Assembly (NCBI GenBank): GCA_900539725.1
Contig: UQDI01000006.1
Span: forward strand, 1-64,000
Source of the DNA: an uncultured Eubacteriales bacterium
GTDB lineage: Bacteria; Bacillota; Clostridia; Tissierellales; Peptoniphilaceae
Direction: 5' to 3'
DNA: 64,000 nucleotides
Part shown: piece by piece, positions 34,005 through 41,887 of the stretch
Layout of the letters: every line of letters starts with the position of its first letter
How positions within the stretch are numbered: the first letter of the stretch is position 1
Made by a program: the position numbers and the translations under genes
Notes under the pieces: model-generated
Databases searched by the model: none
Told to the model about the DNA's origin: nothing
What the model saw: only the letters and a program-made list of their open reading frames with translations

Positions 34005-34815
34005 ATTGTTGTACTAGTTCATCTTCATCTAGTCTAAATCTTGCTTTTAATTCATCTAACTTTTCATCTAGGTAAGATAAGTTGCTTTTACTTAAATATT
34101 CACTATAAAGATAAAAGTTATCTTTAATTCTGGAGATTCTATTTAATCTTCCTTTTTTTGTTTTCAGCTTATATAAATTCACTTCTTCTTTTTCAAGTTC
34201 AGCATCAATTAAAACATTGTTTCTCTTTATTAGCTGCTTTAGAAATGTAACTGATATATATTCTTTACGATCAGCGGCAACTTGATTTTCTATAACTTTT
34301 TTAATGTATTCTACATCTTGAAAGTATAAAGGCACTGAAAAATATCTTGCATATAATGTAATTATTCTATTATTTAATTCTTTAAACTCATCTAGGCTTA
34401 AATTCTCATACTTAAAGAGCTGAAACATCTCATAATATGGCTCTTCTTCAGGAAATAAAGGCTCAGAAGCAATAAAGTTTTTGTTTATTGTTCTTGGCTC
34501 TTCATTTTTATTGTTTATATCTTCTTTATTGCTTATATCTTCACTATTTAGGATAACTGGCTTGTATAACTGACTTTGTATAGGTTCTTTTTGCTCTTTA
34601 ACTTCATTATTTATACTTATAGTATCAATTTTTTTATATTGTCTATTCTTTTTAATTAGCGTATATGAGCCTATTATAGATAATACAGTTATTACTGTAA
34701 CTATTATGCCTGCTGGTATATTGCCTTGAGTGTATGCAGTTATAGCTATAATTATAAAGCTTAAAGACAATATGCAAGAAATTATTGTTAGCAGCTTAAA
34801 TAAAAACTTTTTCAT
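34003..34815 (-). CDS. Prophage membrane protein of unknown function
   Basis: The 270-residue protein has two N-terminal hydrophobic helices (residues about 5-28 and 33-52) and a Lys/Glu/Asn-rich linker. A cytosolic helical C-terminal half follows. It lies between repressor and integrase in the lysogeny module, a place where superinfection-exclusion or other lysogenic conversion genes often sit. No motif was recognised. Confidence 0.7.
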   Translation of the reverse strand: MKKFLFKLLTIISCILSLSFIIIAITAYTQGNIPAGIIVTVITVLSIIGSYTLIKKNRQYKKIDTISINNEVKEQKEPIQSQLYKPVILNSEDISNKEDINNKNEEPRTINKNFIASEPLFPEEEPYYEMFQLFKYENLSLDEFKELNNRIITLYARYFSVPLYFQDVEYIKKVIENQVAADRKEYISVTFLKQLIKRNNVLIDAELEKEEVNLYKLKTKKGRLNRISRIKDNFYLYSEYLSKSNLSYLDEKLDELKARFRLDEDELVQQ

Positions 34816-34835
34816 AAATAAACTTCCTTTGCATA

Positions 34836-35459
34836 CTATCTTCTAGAGTAAACTCCTATAAGTTTACCTAAAGTTAGATTTTCATTATCTGGACTTAGTA
34901 TGATTGGTTGATATTTAGGATTTGAGGATAAAAGCATAATTGTGTTATTTTGCTTGTTAAAAATCTTTAAAGTTGCCTCACCATCTATAAGAAAAGCGCC
35001 TATCTCGCCATTTTCAACACAAGGCTGCTTTTTTAAAAAAACAATGTCTCCATCAAAGATGCGTGAGCCTATCATGCTATCACCTTGTATTTGCAGTGCA
35101 AAGTCAGCGTTTATAAATTCACTTGTATCGAAATAATCCTCATAATTTTCAACTGCAAGAATAGGTGTGCCTGCTGCTATTTTACCTAAAATAGGTATTT
35201 TGCGTGGCTGAATATCAAGGTTAATCATTTTTGCGTTTGATCTATCTATACCAAGTAGTGCGTTCATATCAGTGTTAAATACTTTTGCATAAAGCGATAT
35301 TGCAGTTGCTGTAGGTTCACTTTTATTATTTTCCCATCTTGATATAGCAGATCGTGAAATCTTATAATCAGAAACATTGTTAAGCTTTTCTACTAGTTCA
35401 TCAATAGTATAGTCACGAGATTTTCTCAATTCTAATAATTTGTTTCCAAAGTTTTTCAT
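34836..35459 (-). CDS. LexA/CI-type phage repressor (XRE + S24 peptidase)
   Basis: The 207-residue protein has an N-terminal helix-turn-helix (YTIDELVEKLNNVSDYKISRSAISRWENN...), the autocleavage region IAAGTPI with Ala-Gly, the catalytic Ser in QGDSMIGSRIFDGD and the catalytic Lys in GEATLKIF. It should maintain lysogeny and be inactivated by RecA-stimulated self-cleavage on DNA damage. It is divergently transcribed from the Cro-like gene. Its likely operators are the TATCCCA-type dyads at 35571 and 35814. Confidence 0.93.
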   Translation of the reverse strand: MKNFGNKLLELRKSRDYTIDELVEKLNNVSDYKISRSAISRWENNKSEPTATAISLYAKVFNTDMNALLGIDRSNAKMINLDIQPRKIPILGKIAAGTPILAVENYEDYFDTSEFINADFALQIQGDSMIGSRIFDGDIVFLKKQPCVENGEIGAFLIDGEATLKIFNKQNNTIMLLSSNPKYQPIILSPDNENLTLGKLIGVYSRR

Positions 35460-35479
35460 TATATCACCTCTTTTTATAT

Positions 35480-35508
35480 ATTATAGCATCTTTGTTTCAA
35501 TTTTGCAA
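35480..35508 (-). promoter_or_regulatory. Repressor maintenance promoter
   Basis: On the minus strand TTGCAA (35508-35503) and TATAAT (35485-35480) are 17 bp apart, just upstream of the repressor start. Confidence 0.7.
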
Positions 35509-35536
35509 TATTTTTTAAAATATTTTAAAAAAAGTA

Positions 35537-35565
35537 TTGACAATGAGAAAAAAGTGTGGTAATAT
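35537..35565 (+). promoter_or_regulatory. Early lytic (PR-like) promoter
   Basis: TTGACA (35537-35542) and TAATAT (35560-35565) have a 17-bp spacer. A repressor-type dyad at 35571-35588 covers the expected transcription start. Confidence 0.75.
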
Positions 35566-35570
35566 ATAAT

Positions 35571-35588
35571 TATCCCAAAAATGAGATA
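35571..35588. promoter_or_regulatory. Operator copy 1
   Basis: TATCCCAAAAATGAGATA is an interrupted palindrome (TATCyCA, 4-bp spacer, TGrGATA). An identical 18-mer occurs at 35814-35831. Confidence 0.75.
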
Positions 35589-35607
35589 AAAGAAAGGGGG
35601 TAATTAT

Positions 35608-35811
35608 GTGCGAAAAGATTATGCTAAGTTAAAAGGTATTTTAGCAGAAAAAGATGTAAAGAACATTGATATTGCAAAACTTTTAGGTTTATCAAACAGT
35701 TCAATAACTAATAAGCTAAATAGAAATAATGGCATGGATTTTAAGGCAAGTGAACTAAAAAAGATTTGTGAAGCTTATAATATTGATGCAAACACAATTT
35801 TTTTTGGTTAA
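35608..35811 (+). CDS. Cro-like XRE family regulator
   Basis: The 67-residue protein starts at GTG 35608 (AAGGGGG upstream); the ATG two bases earlier is in another frame that stops at once. It is a single helix-turn-helix domain: VKNIDIAKLLGLSNSSITNKLNR, then LKKICEAYNIDANTIF. Position and divergence from the repressor gene give it the Cro role. Confidence 0.85.
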   Translation: MRKDYAKLKGILAEKDVKNIDIAKLLGLSNSSITNKLNRNNGMDFKASELKKICEAYNIDANTIFFG

Positions 35812-35813
35812 AA

Positions 35814-35831
35814 TATCCCAAAAATGAGATA
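35814..35831. promoter_or_regulatory. Operator copy 2
   Basis: Exact second copy of the TATCCCA...TGAGATA dyad, located between the Cro-like gene and the next gene, immediately before its RBS. It may act as a roadblock or autoregulatory site. Confidence 0.7.
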
Positions 35832-35844
35832 AAAGGAGGATCAA

Positions 35845-36078
35845 ATGGAAAAAGTAACAGTTAAAGAAGTAAGTGATTATTTAGGAATAGGGCAAAGCAG
35901 TGTTAGATTTTTTCTAGAGAAAGGCAAGTTTCCTTTTGGTGCTGCAGCTAAAAAAGAGGGCGGCAAGCGTTATGTTTTTATTGACAGAAATTTGTGGGAA
36001 AAATACAAAAAAGGAGAATTAGCCTATACAACTAGTTATGATGAGGCTAGCTACATGGTAGAAGCAAAGGACAGATAA
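35845..36078 (+). CDS. Small HTH (excisionase-like) DNA-binding protein
   Basis: The 77-residue protein reads VTVKEVSDYLGIGQSSVRFFLEKGKFPFG...YVFIDRNLWEKYKKG, a winged-helix/MerR-like fold of the excisionase or phage-regulator type. AAAAGGAGG precedes the start. It could be Xis or an early regulator; distance from int favours neither. Confidence 0.75.
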   Translation: MEKVTVKEVSDYLGIGQSSVRFFLEKGKFPFGAAAKKEGGKRYVFIDRNLWEKYKKGELAYTTSYDEASYMVEAKDR

Positions 36079-36079
36079 A

Positions 36080-36217
36080 ATGAAAAAGTATTACAAACTA
36101 GGAAGAAAAAGATTTTCAATAGATTATAGCGCTCCATTCTGGTGCATACTTGGAGGATTAGCTGCAGGATGCTACTTTTATATATTATATGAAGCACTAG
36201 CAATTATCACTGAATAA
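36080..36217 (+). CDS. Small membrane protein
   Basis: A 45-residue open frame follows the HTH gene by one base. After a basic N-terminus (KKYYKLGRKRF) there is a single hydrophobic helix (FWCILGGLAAGCYFYILYEA). The RBS is weak, but it fills an otherwise empty gap in a tightly packed operon. Function unknown. Confidence 0.5.
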   Translation: MKKYYKLGRKRFSIDYSAPFWCILGGLAAGCYFYILYEALAIITE

Positions 36218-36238
36218 TAAATTACTAGGAGGTTTATT

Positions 36239-36892
36239 ATGGATAAGATAGATGAAAAAACAAACATATATGAAAAGCTAAACTATGTTCAAAACAACTT
36301 AAAGGTACCTAAAAATAGAAGAGCTAGTTTTGGAGGCAAGAATGGCTACAATTATAGATCATGCGAAGATATACTCGAAGCTGTTAAGCCACTTAATAAA
36401 GTAGCTAGACTTAACTTAAGGCTAAATGATGATATAGATGTAAAAAACGGCTTAACATTTGTTAAGGCAATAGCAATACTTAGCGACTTAGATAGTGATG
36501 CAGTCATAACATCAACTGGTTTTGCACAAATAGCTACAGATAAAAAAACAATGGATGTTGCACAAATGACAGGCAGTGCCTCCTCATATGCAAGAAAATA
36601 TGCTTTAAATGGGCTTTATGCGATTGACGACAGTCAAGACATTGATAGCATGGATCACAGCGATAAGAAAGTAGCTCCAAAAATAGCAGCTAGTACAGTT
36701 ACAAAAGCAAAAACAAAATCTGACACTATAAGCCCAGCGCAAATAAAAGAAATGTACAAAAAATCAAATAACAACAAAGAATTATGCTTGGAAGTCATAG
36801 GTAGATATGGCTATGAATCGGGAAATGAAATTAAGTTAAAAGATTATAAAGAAATATGTGATGAGATAGAAGAAAGAGCAAAAGAGGAGTAA
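36239..36892 (+). CDS. ERF family single-strand annealing protein
   Basis: The 217-residue protein has the ERF pattern: NIYEKLNYVQNNLKVPK, FGGKNGYNYRSCEDILEAVKP, MTGSASSYARKYALNGLYAIDDSQD. ERF proteins anneal single-stranded DNA during phage recombination. It is next to a DUF1064 nuclease-like gene, fitting a recombination module. RBS AGGAGG precedes the ATG. Confidence 0.9.
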   Translation: MDKIDEKTNIYEKLNYVQNNLKVPKNRRASFGGKNGYNYRSCEDILEAVKPLNKVARLNLRLNDDIDVKNGLTFVKAIAILSDLDSDAVITSTGFAQIATDKKTMDVAQMTGSASSYARKYALNGLYAIDDSQDIDSMDHSDKKVAPKIAASTVTKAKTKSDTISPAQIKEMYKKSNNNKELCLEVIGRYGYESGNEIKLKDYKEICDEIEERAKEE

Positions 36893-36895
36893 TAA

Positions 36896-37258
36896 ATGAC
36901 ATACAACAAGTATAGAGCAAAGAAAACGAAGATAGATGATATTGAATTTGATAGTTATATGGAGTCTAAAAGATATAGGCAACTTGTTACATTAGAAATG
37001 GCAGGTGAAATATCTGATCTAGTTTTACAGCCTAAATTTAGACTGATGGATAGCTTTAAATATGATGGAAAAACAATTAGAGCAATTGATTATGTGGCTG
37101 ATTTTATGTACAAAGAAGATGGCAAGCTTGTAGTTGAAGATGTAAAAGGAATGAGAACACCAGCATATATTATCAAAAGTAAACTTTTTATCAAAAAATA
37201 TATCCTAGAACTTGAATATATTGATGAGTTTAGAGAACTAAAGGCAGGAGATTTTTAA
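36896..37258 (+). CDS. DUF1064 phage nuclease-like protein
   Basis: The 120-residue protein reads YNKYRAKKTKIDDIEFDS, MESKRYRQL, IDYVADFMYKEDGKLVVEDVKG and IKSKLFIKKY. The E...D..D..VEDVKG arrangement is a PD-(D/E)XK-type nuclease core, typical of DUF1064. It overlaps the next start by one base. It likely acts in recombination or Holliday-junction processing. Confidence 0.85.
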   Translation: MTYNKYRAKKTKIDDIEFDSYMESKRYRQLVTLEMAGEISDLVLQPKFRLMDSFKYDGKTIRAIDYVADFMYKEDGKLVVEDVKGMRTPAYIIKSKLFIKKYILELEYIDEFRELKAGDF

Positions 37259-38058
37259 TGGCAAAAAGATTAAGAGATTTAAGTGCATTTTGCATCATTC
37301 CTTACAGCGTCATGTATGATAAAGATCTATCTGATGGTGAAGTAAGAATATATATTGCAATATCAAGCCTAGCTAATCAAAGAGGCTACTGCTTTGCTAG
37401 TAATAACTACTTAGCTAACAGTTTAGGTAAGTCATCAAGTACAATTAAAAGGGCATTACAAAAGCTTGAACAAAAAGGCTTTATAAAAAGAGATACTAAC
37501 AGGCTAGCAGATAATAAAACTAACAGGAAAATATATCTATCCTTTGATAAAATCTTTGACAAACCTACAGATGAGGTGGATCAAAAATGCACTGGGGTAG
37601 GGTCAAAAATGAGCCAGGGGTGGGTCAAAAATGAGCTGGGGGGTAGGGTCAAAAATGAGCCACAGAATAATATAAGTAATAATAATATAAGAGATAATAA
37701 TATAAGAGATATAGAAAGCGGCAAAAGTCAAAAATATAATTATGATCTAATTGTTAGTAAATATAACTCTATAGCTAAAGAGTGTAAGCTTACAAGTATT
37801 TATAAGTTAAGTGATAAAAGGAGAATTAAGCTTAAAGCAAGGCTTGATGAAATTGGTGAAGATGAGCTACTAAAAGCAATAGATAAGATAAAAGAATCTA
37901 GCTTTTTAATTGGTAACAATGATAGAAATTGGAAAATATCGTTTGACTGGCTAATAAACAATGACAACAATATGATCAAATTACTTGAAGATAAATATAA
38001 AGATAATGAAGCTGCAGATGACTTTGCTATCTTTGATCAGATAGGAACACATATATGA
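37258..38058 (+). CDS. Phage replisome organizer (winged-helix replication initiator)
   Basis: The 266-residue protein has an N-terminal winged helix (SDGEVRIYIAISSLANQRG...NNYLANSLGKSSSTIKRAL) and a C-terminal DnaD-like helical region (DKIKESSFLIGNNDRNWKI..DWLINND). Between them the DNA contains four iterons and an AT-rich tract, so the gene carries the likely origin it binds. It overlaps the helicase-loader gene, matching the O-P arrangement of lambda and DnaD/DnaC pairs of Firmicute phages. Confidence 0.83.
   Translation: MAKRLRDLSAFCIIPYSVMYDKDLSDGEVRIYIAISSLANQRGYCFASNNYLANSLGKSSSTIKRALQKLEQKGFIKRDTNRLADNKTNRKIYLSFDKIFDKPTDEVDQKCTGVGSKMSQGWVKNELGGRVKNEPQNNISNNNIRDNNIRDIESGKSQKYNYDLIVSKYNSIAKECKLTSIYKLSDKRRIKLKARLDEIGEDELLKAIDKIKESSFLIGNNDRNWKISFDWLINNDNNMIKLLEDKYKDNEAADDFAIFDQIGTHI
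37578..37712 (+). other. Candidate phage origin: four iterons plus AT-rich tract
   Basis: The block GG(G/A)TCAAAAATG(A/C) occurs at 37578, 37600, 37622 and 37646, that is every 22, 22 and 24 bp, with G-rich spacers. Directly after comes an AT-rich stretch (37666-37712) that itself repeats AATAATATAAGAGAT. Iterons followed by an unwinding element inside the initiator gene is the lambda-ori layout. Confidence 0.7.
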
Positions 38059-38888
38059 TGAACTACAATGAAATATTAGAAAGCTTAGGAATTGATCCAA
38101 GCTGCATAAATTTTAATAAGCCTTTTGATCAAGTTGCAACATACAATGCATCAGTAGGTAAGCTTAACTTAGAAGATGGCTATGACTGTAAAAAGTGTAA
38201 AAATCGTGGCGATTATATGAAACTTATAGATGGCTATGAAAGACTAGTGCCATGTGAGTGCATGAAGATAAGAAGCGCCATCAGAGAACTTAAAAAATCA
38301 GGCTTAGAAAGCTTTGTTAAAGAGATGAGCTTTACTAGCTATAAAGCTGTTGATGATTTAAGTGTTAGAGTTAAAAATCTTGCCATTGAAAATATAAATA
38401 CATTTGACTGGTTTTTTATTGGTGGCCAAAGTGGGGCAGGTAAAACTCATATATCAACAGCATTAGCAATTGAATTATTAAGAAGAGGCAAGGCTGTGCT
38501 TTATAAAAGATATGTTGAAACTATGAGAGAATTAAAAGCTGCAAAGTTTAGAAGCGATAGTGAATATTATAGTGAGCTACTGCCTATATTAAATGCTGAA
38601 GTCTTATATATAGATGATCTCTTTAAAGAATATCCTAGTGACTGGGATAAGGCTGAAGTATGGCAGATTATAGATGACAGATATAGCAAAAGGCTTAAAA
38701 CAATTATCTCAAGTGAGCTTGACTTAAAAGAGATAGCAAGAATTGATGAAAGCCTAGCAGGTAGAATCAAAGAGCGTGCAGGTAAATTTAGCATAAATAT
38801 TGAAAAAAACAAAAAGTTTAATCGCAGGCTTGATGATGAATTTATAAATAAAGTAAAAAGTTTAGGAGGAGTTAAAGATAGATATTAA
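38055..38888 (+). CDS. DnaC-like helicase loader (AAA+ ATPase)
   Basis: The 277-residue protein has an N-terminal Cys cluster (CKKCKNRGDYM..CECMK), Walker A FIGGQSGAGKTH, Walker B VLYIDDLFKE and sensor region TIISSELDLKEI, followed by ESLAGRIKERAG. It should load the host replicative helicase at the phage origin. It overlaps the organizer gene by four bases. Confidence 0.9.
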   Translation: MMNYNEILESLGIDPSCINFNKPFDQVATYNASVGKLNLEDGYDCKKCKNRGDYMKLIDGYERLVPCECMKIRSAIRELKKSGLESFVKEMSFTSYKAVDDLSVRVKNLAIENINTFDWFFIGGQSGAGKTHISTALAIELLRRGKAVLYKRYVETMRELKAAKFRSDSEYYSELLPILNAEVLYIDDLFKEYPSDWDKAEVWQIIDDRYSKRLKTIISSELDLKEIARIDESLAGRIKERAGKFSINIEKNKKFNRRLDDEFINKVKSLGGVKDRY

Positions 38889-38901
38889 TAATCTAGGAGA
38901 T

Positions 38902-39411
38902 ATGGACATTGAAAGCATGACGACAGAGCAGAAAAAAGAATTATTGGATGCTATAGTAGAAAGAGCTAAGAAAATGGTATGGAAACAGCAGTATTTAATT
39001 TTAAAAGAGGGAGACAAAGAAATATACAGGGTCGAGATGCATGACAAAAACAAGGCTTTTCCTGACTATTTTTATGAATATCTAAATCTCAATGTAGATT
39101 GGGATAAGTGGGAATTAAAAGAAACAGAGGTTGACTTTGCAAAGCTATTTTATGCGTGGTGGAGTTGCATACATTATGACTTTTTAGATATAGCAGATAG
39201 TTTTCACGAGGATGCTTATTTAGAAGATAAAAATTTAGTAGCAGGCAGACTAACATATTTTGACAGAACAAATGTTGGAGTATTTTTTACAGCGTTAAGA
39301 GAGATTAAAAAATATACTCATAAAGCGAAATACAACAGCGATCTTCTAACTTTAGATGAAAAGTATAAATTATATGTTGAATTATGTGATTGGAAACCAA
39401 GTAAAAATTAG
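38902..39411 (+). CDS. Prophage hypothetical protein
   Basis: The 169-residue protein starts at ATG 38902 after CTAGGAG. It is Lys/Glu/Tyr-rich with many aromatic residues (YFYEYLNLNVDWDKWELKETEVDF). No domain recognised. It opens a series of small early genes each preceded by AGGAGG. Confidence 0.65.
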   Translation: MDIESMTTEQKKELLDAIVERAKKMVWKQQYLILKEGDKEIYRVEMHDKNKAFPDYFYEYLNLNVDWDKWELKETEVDFAKLFYAWWSCIHYDFLDIADSFHEDAYLEDKNLVAGRLTYFDRTNVGVFFTALREIKKYTHKAKYNSDLLTLDEKYKLYVELCDWKPSKN

Positions 39412-39424
39412 GAGGAGTAAAAGA

Positions 39425-39634
39425 ATGAAAATATTAAATAAAGACACACTAATACTAAGAGTAAAGGTTGGAGATATCACGGAAGATGACTCTAAGATGC
39501 CTATCGACAAAATAAGCGTGACTAATAGATATGAGCCTATTATAGAATTTAAAGACGGAAGCAAAGTAGTATTTGATTGGAATGAGTTATGCGAAGCAGC
39601 GAGAACATTTAAAATACTGGAAGAAAACAAGTAG
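39425..39634 (+). CDS. Prophage hypothetical protein, small
   Basis: I use ATG 39425, right after TAGGAGGAG, giving 69 residues; the longer open frame upstream overlaps the previous gene. Contains LILRVKVGDITEDDSKMP and EFKDGSKVVFDWNEL, a small beta-rich fold. Function unknown. Confidence 0.6.
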   Translation: MKILNKDTLILRVKVGDITEDDSKMPIDKISVTNRYEPIIEFKDGSKVVFDWNELCEAARTFKILEENK

Positions 39635-39647
39635 GAGGCAAAAAAGA

Positions 39648-39929
39648 ATGTTTAATACAAAGAGACTTAAGGAAATTAAAGAGCTTAAGGATAAGCTTGA
39701 AAAAGAAGAGAAAGAACTAAAGGCAGAAATATTTGAAGAGATCAAGAAGCAAGGCAAAGATAAATATAAAGATGAGCTTGCAGAGTTGGTTATAGTTAAA
39801 GAAACACAAAATGTAAGTATTGATGCAAAAGCAATAGAAAAGAATGATGCTGATCTATATGTTGACTTAATGAGTAAATACCCAAAGATAAGTAAAAGAC
39901 AAGCATATTTAAAAGTTAAGTTTTTATAG
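39648..39929 (+). CDS. Coiled-coil prophage protein (Gp157-like)
   Basis: The start ATG 39648 follows TAGGAGGC, giving 93 residues. The N-terminal half is a charged coiled coil (RLKEIKELKDKLEKEEKELK); the C-terminus reads KYPKISKRQAYLKVKF. It resembles phage Gp157-type proteins loosely. Function uncertain. Confidence 0.55.
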   Translation: MFNTKRLKEIKELKDKLEKEEKELKAEIFEEIKKQGKDKYKDELAELVIVKETQNVSIDAKAIEKNDADLYVDLMSKYPKISKRQAYLKVKFL

Positions 39930-39938
39930 GAGGCAGAA

Positions 39939-40124
39939 ATGAAAAAGATAATAGTTAAGGTGATAGCAAGGGCAGAGGTCTTAGTTGATGATGATTGGGA
40001 CATATTCGAAGTAGACCAGTACGTAAAAGACAACTATTGCAATTTAATATATCCGCCAAATGATTTTAAGCTTGCAGAATATGAATATAGGCATGGCTGC
40101 ATAGTAAAAGTAGGAGAGGAGTAG
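39939..40124 (+). CDS. Prophage hypothetical protein, small
   Basis: A 61-residue product (KKIIVKVIARAEVLVDDDWD...) preceded by AGGAGG. Acidic C-terminal half. No family recognised. Confidence 0.55.
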   Translation: MKKIIVKVIARAEVLVDDDWDIFEVDQYVKDNYCNLIYPPNDFKLAEYEYRHGCIVKVGEE

Positions 40125-40127
40125 AAA

Positions 40128-40640
40128 ATGAAATCAGAAGTAGTAATAAGAGAAAATTATAGAGACTATGAAATATTAGTCAGAAAATTAAGTTATGACA
40201 AAGAAAGCAATGTTAGCTGGATACCTAACACTTGGTATTGTGGCTATGTTGTAATACCAGCTAATGATAAGTTTTATAATGCAAGTGAAGATCTAATAGA
40301 TACATTAGATGTACATGGCGGCATAACATTTGATGGAGTTTTAAATGACTTTACTGAGTATATGATAGGCTTTGATTGTCATCATATGGGTGATGATCCA
40401 GAAGTACAAGATGCAGATTATGCTCTAAGTGAGTGTAAAAGATTAGTAGATCAGATTAAAGAAAGTAATAGAGAATATATAGTAAGCATTAAAATTGACT
40501 TGCGCTATCAAATGAGCCCTAAAAATGTATATTACATGGTATCAAACGCACTGGCAGAAACGCTTGATCAAGATAGCAGAGTGTTTTTTTGTGACATTGT
40601 TAAAAACGGACAATTTAATTATGATATATTAGATGATTGA
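40128..40640 (+). CDS. Prophage hypothetical protein with duplicated 3' end
   Basis: The 170-residue product ends GQFNYDILDD at a TGA. The 3' end plus the following ~30 bp (to about 40665) is closely similar to 40985-41040 in the 3' end of the 130-aa gene downstream (GQYNYDLLDCLCEVSK), so the end of this gene appears to have been replaced or truncated by recombination. Aromatic-rich middle (WIPNTWYCGYVVIPAND). Function unknown. Confidence 0.6.
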   Translation: MKSEVVIRENYRDYEILVRKLSYDKESNVSWIPNTWYCGYVVIPANDKFYNASEDLIDTLDVHGGITFDGVLNDFTEYMIGFDCHHMGDDPEVQDADYALSECKRLVDQIKESNREYIVSIKIDLRYQMSPKNVYYMVSNALAETLDQDSRVFFCDIVKNGQFNYDILDD

Positions 40641-40673
40641 TTATGTGAAGTATCTAAAAAATAGGAGGCAGAT

Positions 40674-41066
40674 ATGGAATTATTAAAATTTAAGTCAAGG
40701 AAGAGCTTTGAAGAATTGCAAGATTTAATTATAGAGATGGCGGAGAAAGAAAAAGTTAAGAGCAGTGTTTGTGACGAAGAATTTGTAAGACAACAATTTA
40801 AATTATTAATTGATGCGGCTTTATCATTACAGAGTGACATTGATTGCTTATACTGGGCAAGAAGGTATGAGCAAGACTACTTAAAGCCAACATATTGCTA
40901 TGGCGGAGAAAGTGTTGAGGTTACAAGACAAAAAGAATATTTAAAAAACGATATGGGGACTATATTAAAGGCATTAATTATTATAAGCGGACAATATAAT
41001 TATGATCTATTAGATTGTTTATGTGAAGTATCTAAAGATTTAAAAGAGGATAAAAAAGATGAATAA
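40674..41066 (+). CDS. Prophage hypothetical protein
   Basis: The 130-residue helical protein starts after TAGGAGGC. It contains SLQSDIDCLYWARRYEQDY and, near the C-terminus, the segment shared with the gene at 40128. Overlaps the next start by eight bases. Function unknown. Confidence 0.58.
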   Translation: MELLKFKSRKSFEELQDLIIEMAEKEKVKSSVCDEEFVRQQFKLLIDAALSLQSDIDCLYWARRYEQDYLKPTYCYGGESVEVTRQKEYLKNDMGTILKALIIISGQYNYDLLDCLCEVSKDLKEDKKDE

Positions 41067-41505
41067 TGTAGATCTTATAGAAAGAGAAAAAATGTGTCAA
41101 TTCTTAATAGCTAATTTAAAATCTATGTGCTTTTACACTATGGCACTAGAGAAAAATGATGCGATGCTTGCAGGATTAAATATATATTGTTACTTAGACA
41201 ATAAAGAAATGTTTAATCAATATTTTAATAAGAGTGGAAAAAAACTTGTTGAAAATGTATCTGAATATTATTACAATCATTGGCTGAAAAACAAAATTTT
41301 CTGTAAAGAAATAGCATTTATGGAATTATTACAAGCAACTCTTAAGCTTATAAGAGATTGTGATATTTTAAATGAGCAAGGATGTAAAGAAATGATTAAA
41401 AATGTAATGCTTATAGTTATACACACTTATAAAATGCTTGATGAAAAGTTTGAGAAATACGTGGGCAGATTAGAATATGGAGGTCAAGAAAGTGTCGGTT
41501 GTTGA
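41059..41505 (+). CDS. Prophage hypothetical protein
   Basis: The 148-residue, probably all-helical protein (MCQFLIANLKSMCFYTMALEK...) overlaps its neighbours on both sides, so it belongs to the early operon. No motif recognised. Confidence 0.58.
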   Translation: MNNVDLIEREKMCQFLIANLKSMCFYTMALEKNDAMLAGLNIYCYLDNKEMFNQYFNKSGKKLVENVSEYYYNHWLKNKIFCKEIAFMELLQATLKLIRDCDILNEQGCKEMIKNVMLIVIHTYKMLDEKFEKYVGRLEYGGQESVGC

Positions 41506-41872
41506 GATGTTAAAAAAAGTAAAAGATAAAAAAGAAGCTGAGCATGTGGCAATGACATTATCCGTAATTGTTGAAAGTATTAACAGTGATAATTACACAG
41601 CACTAGAGCATGAGGTAAAGTCATTGTGTGATTATATGAATAAAAACAATGTGAGCGGTCAATATAAAAAGTGTAAGGGTAAAGCTATTGATCAGTATGA
41701 TGAATTAGAAAGCTTTATAAAAACTTTAGGAAAAAGAGACATAATAAAAAGCATAGTAGATTGTATTTATAAAATTAAAGAAAATAAACTAAATTATGAG
41801 AACACAAAACTGATTATTATGTCTTTATTTATTGCATGCACATTATATGATATAGAATTTAAAGATCTATAG
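41492..41872 (+). CDS. Prophage hypothetical protein
   Basis: I prefer the GTG start at 41492, since GGAGG (41478-41482) sits at suitable distance; an ATG at 41477 is the alternative but has no RBS of its own. About 126 residues, helical, Lys-rich. The gene overlaps the previous one. Function unknown. Confidence 0.55.
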   Translation: MSVVEMLKKVKDKKEAEHVAMTLSVIVESINSDNYTALEHEVKSLCDYMNKNNVSGQYKKCKGKAIDQYDELESFIKTLGKRDIIKSIVDCIYKIKENKLNYENTKLIIMSLFIACTLYDIEFKDL

Positions 41873-41887
41873 TTATTAGGAGGATAT

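Noticed and set aside
33697..34017. 106-residue plus-strand open frame opposite int
   Set aside because: It is a shadow of the integrase with no RBS; the region is better explained by int, the small RNA and its terminator.
39587..40033. Long Ser-rich minus-strand open frame
   Set aside because: It is the reverse complement of Lys/Glu-rich coding DNA and has no RBS; similar Ser-rich shadows occur throughout the window.
40638..40640. In-frame TGA followed by LCEVSKK as another selenocysteine codon
   Set aside because: No hairpin with GG loop and bulged U follows at the right distance, and the homologous segment at 41010-41040 indicates a recombination remnant.
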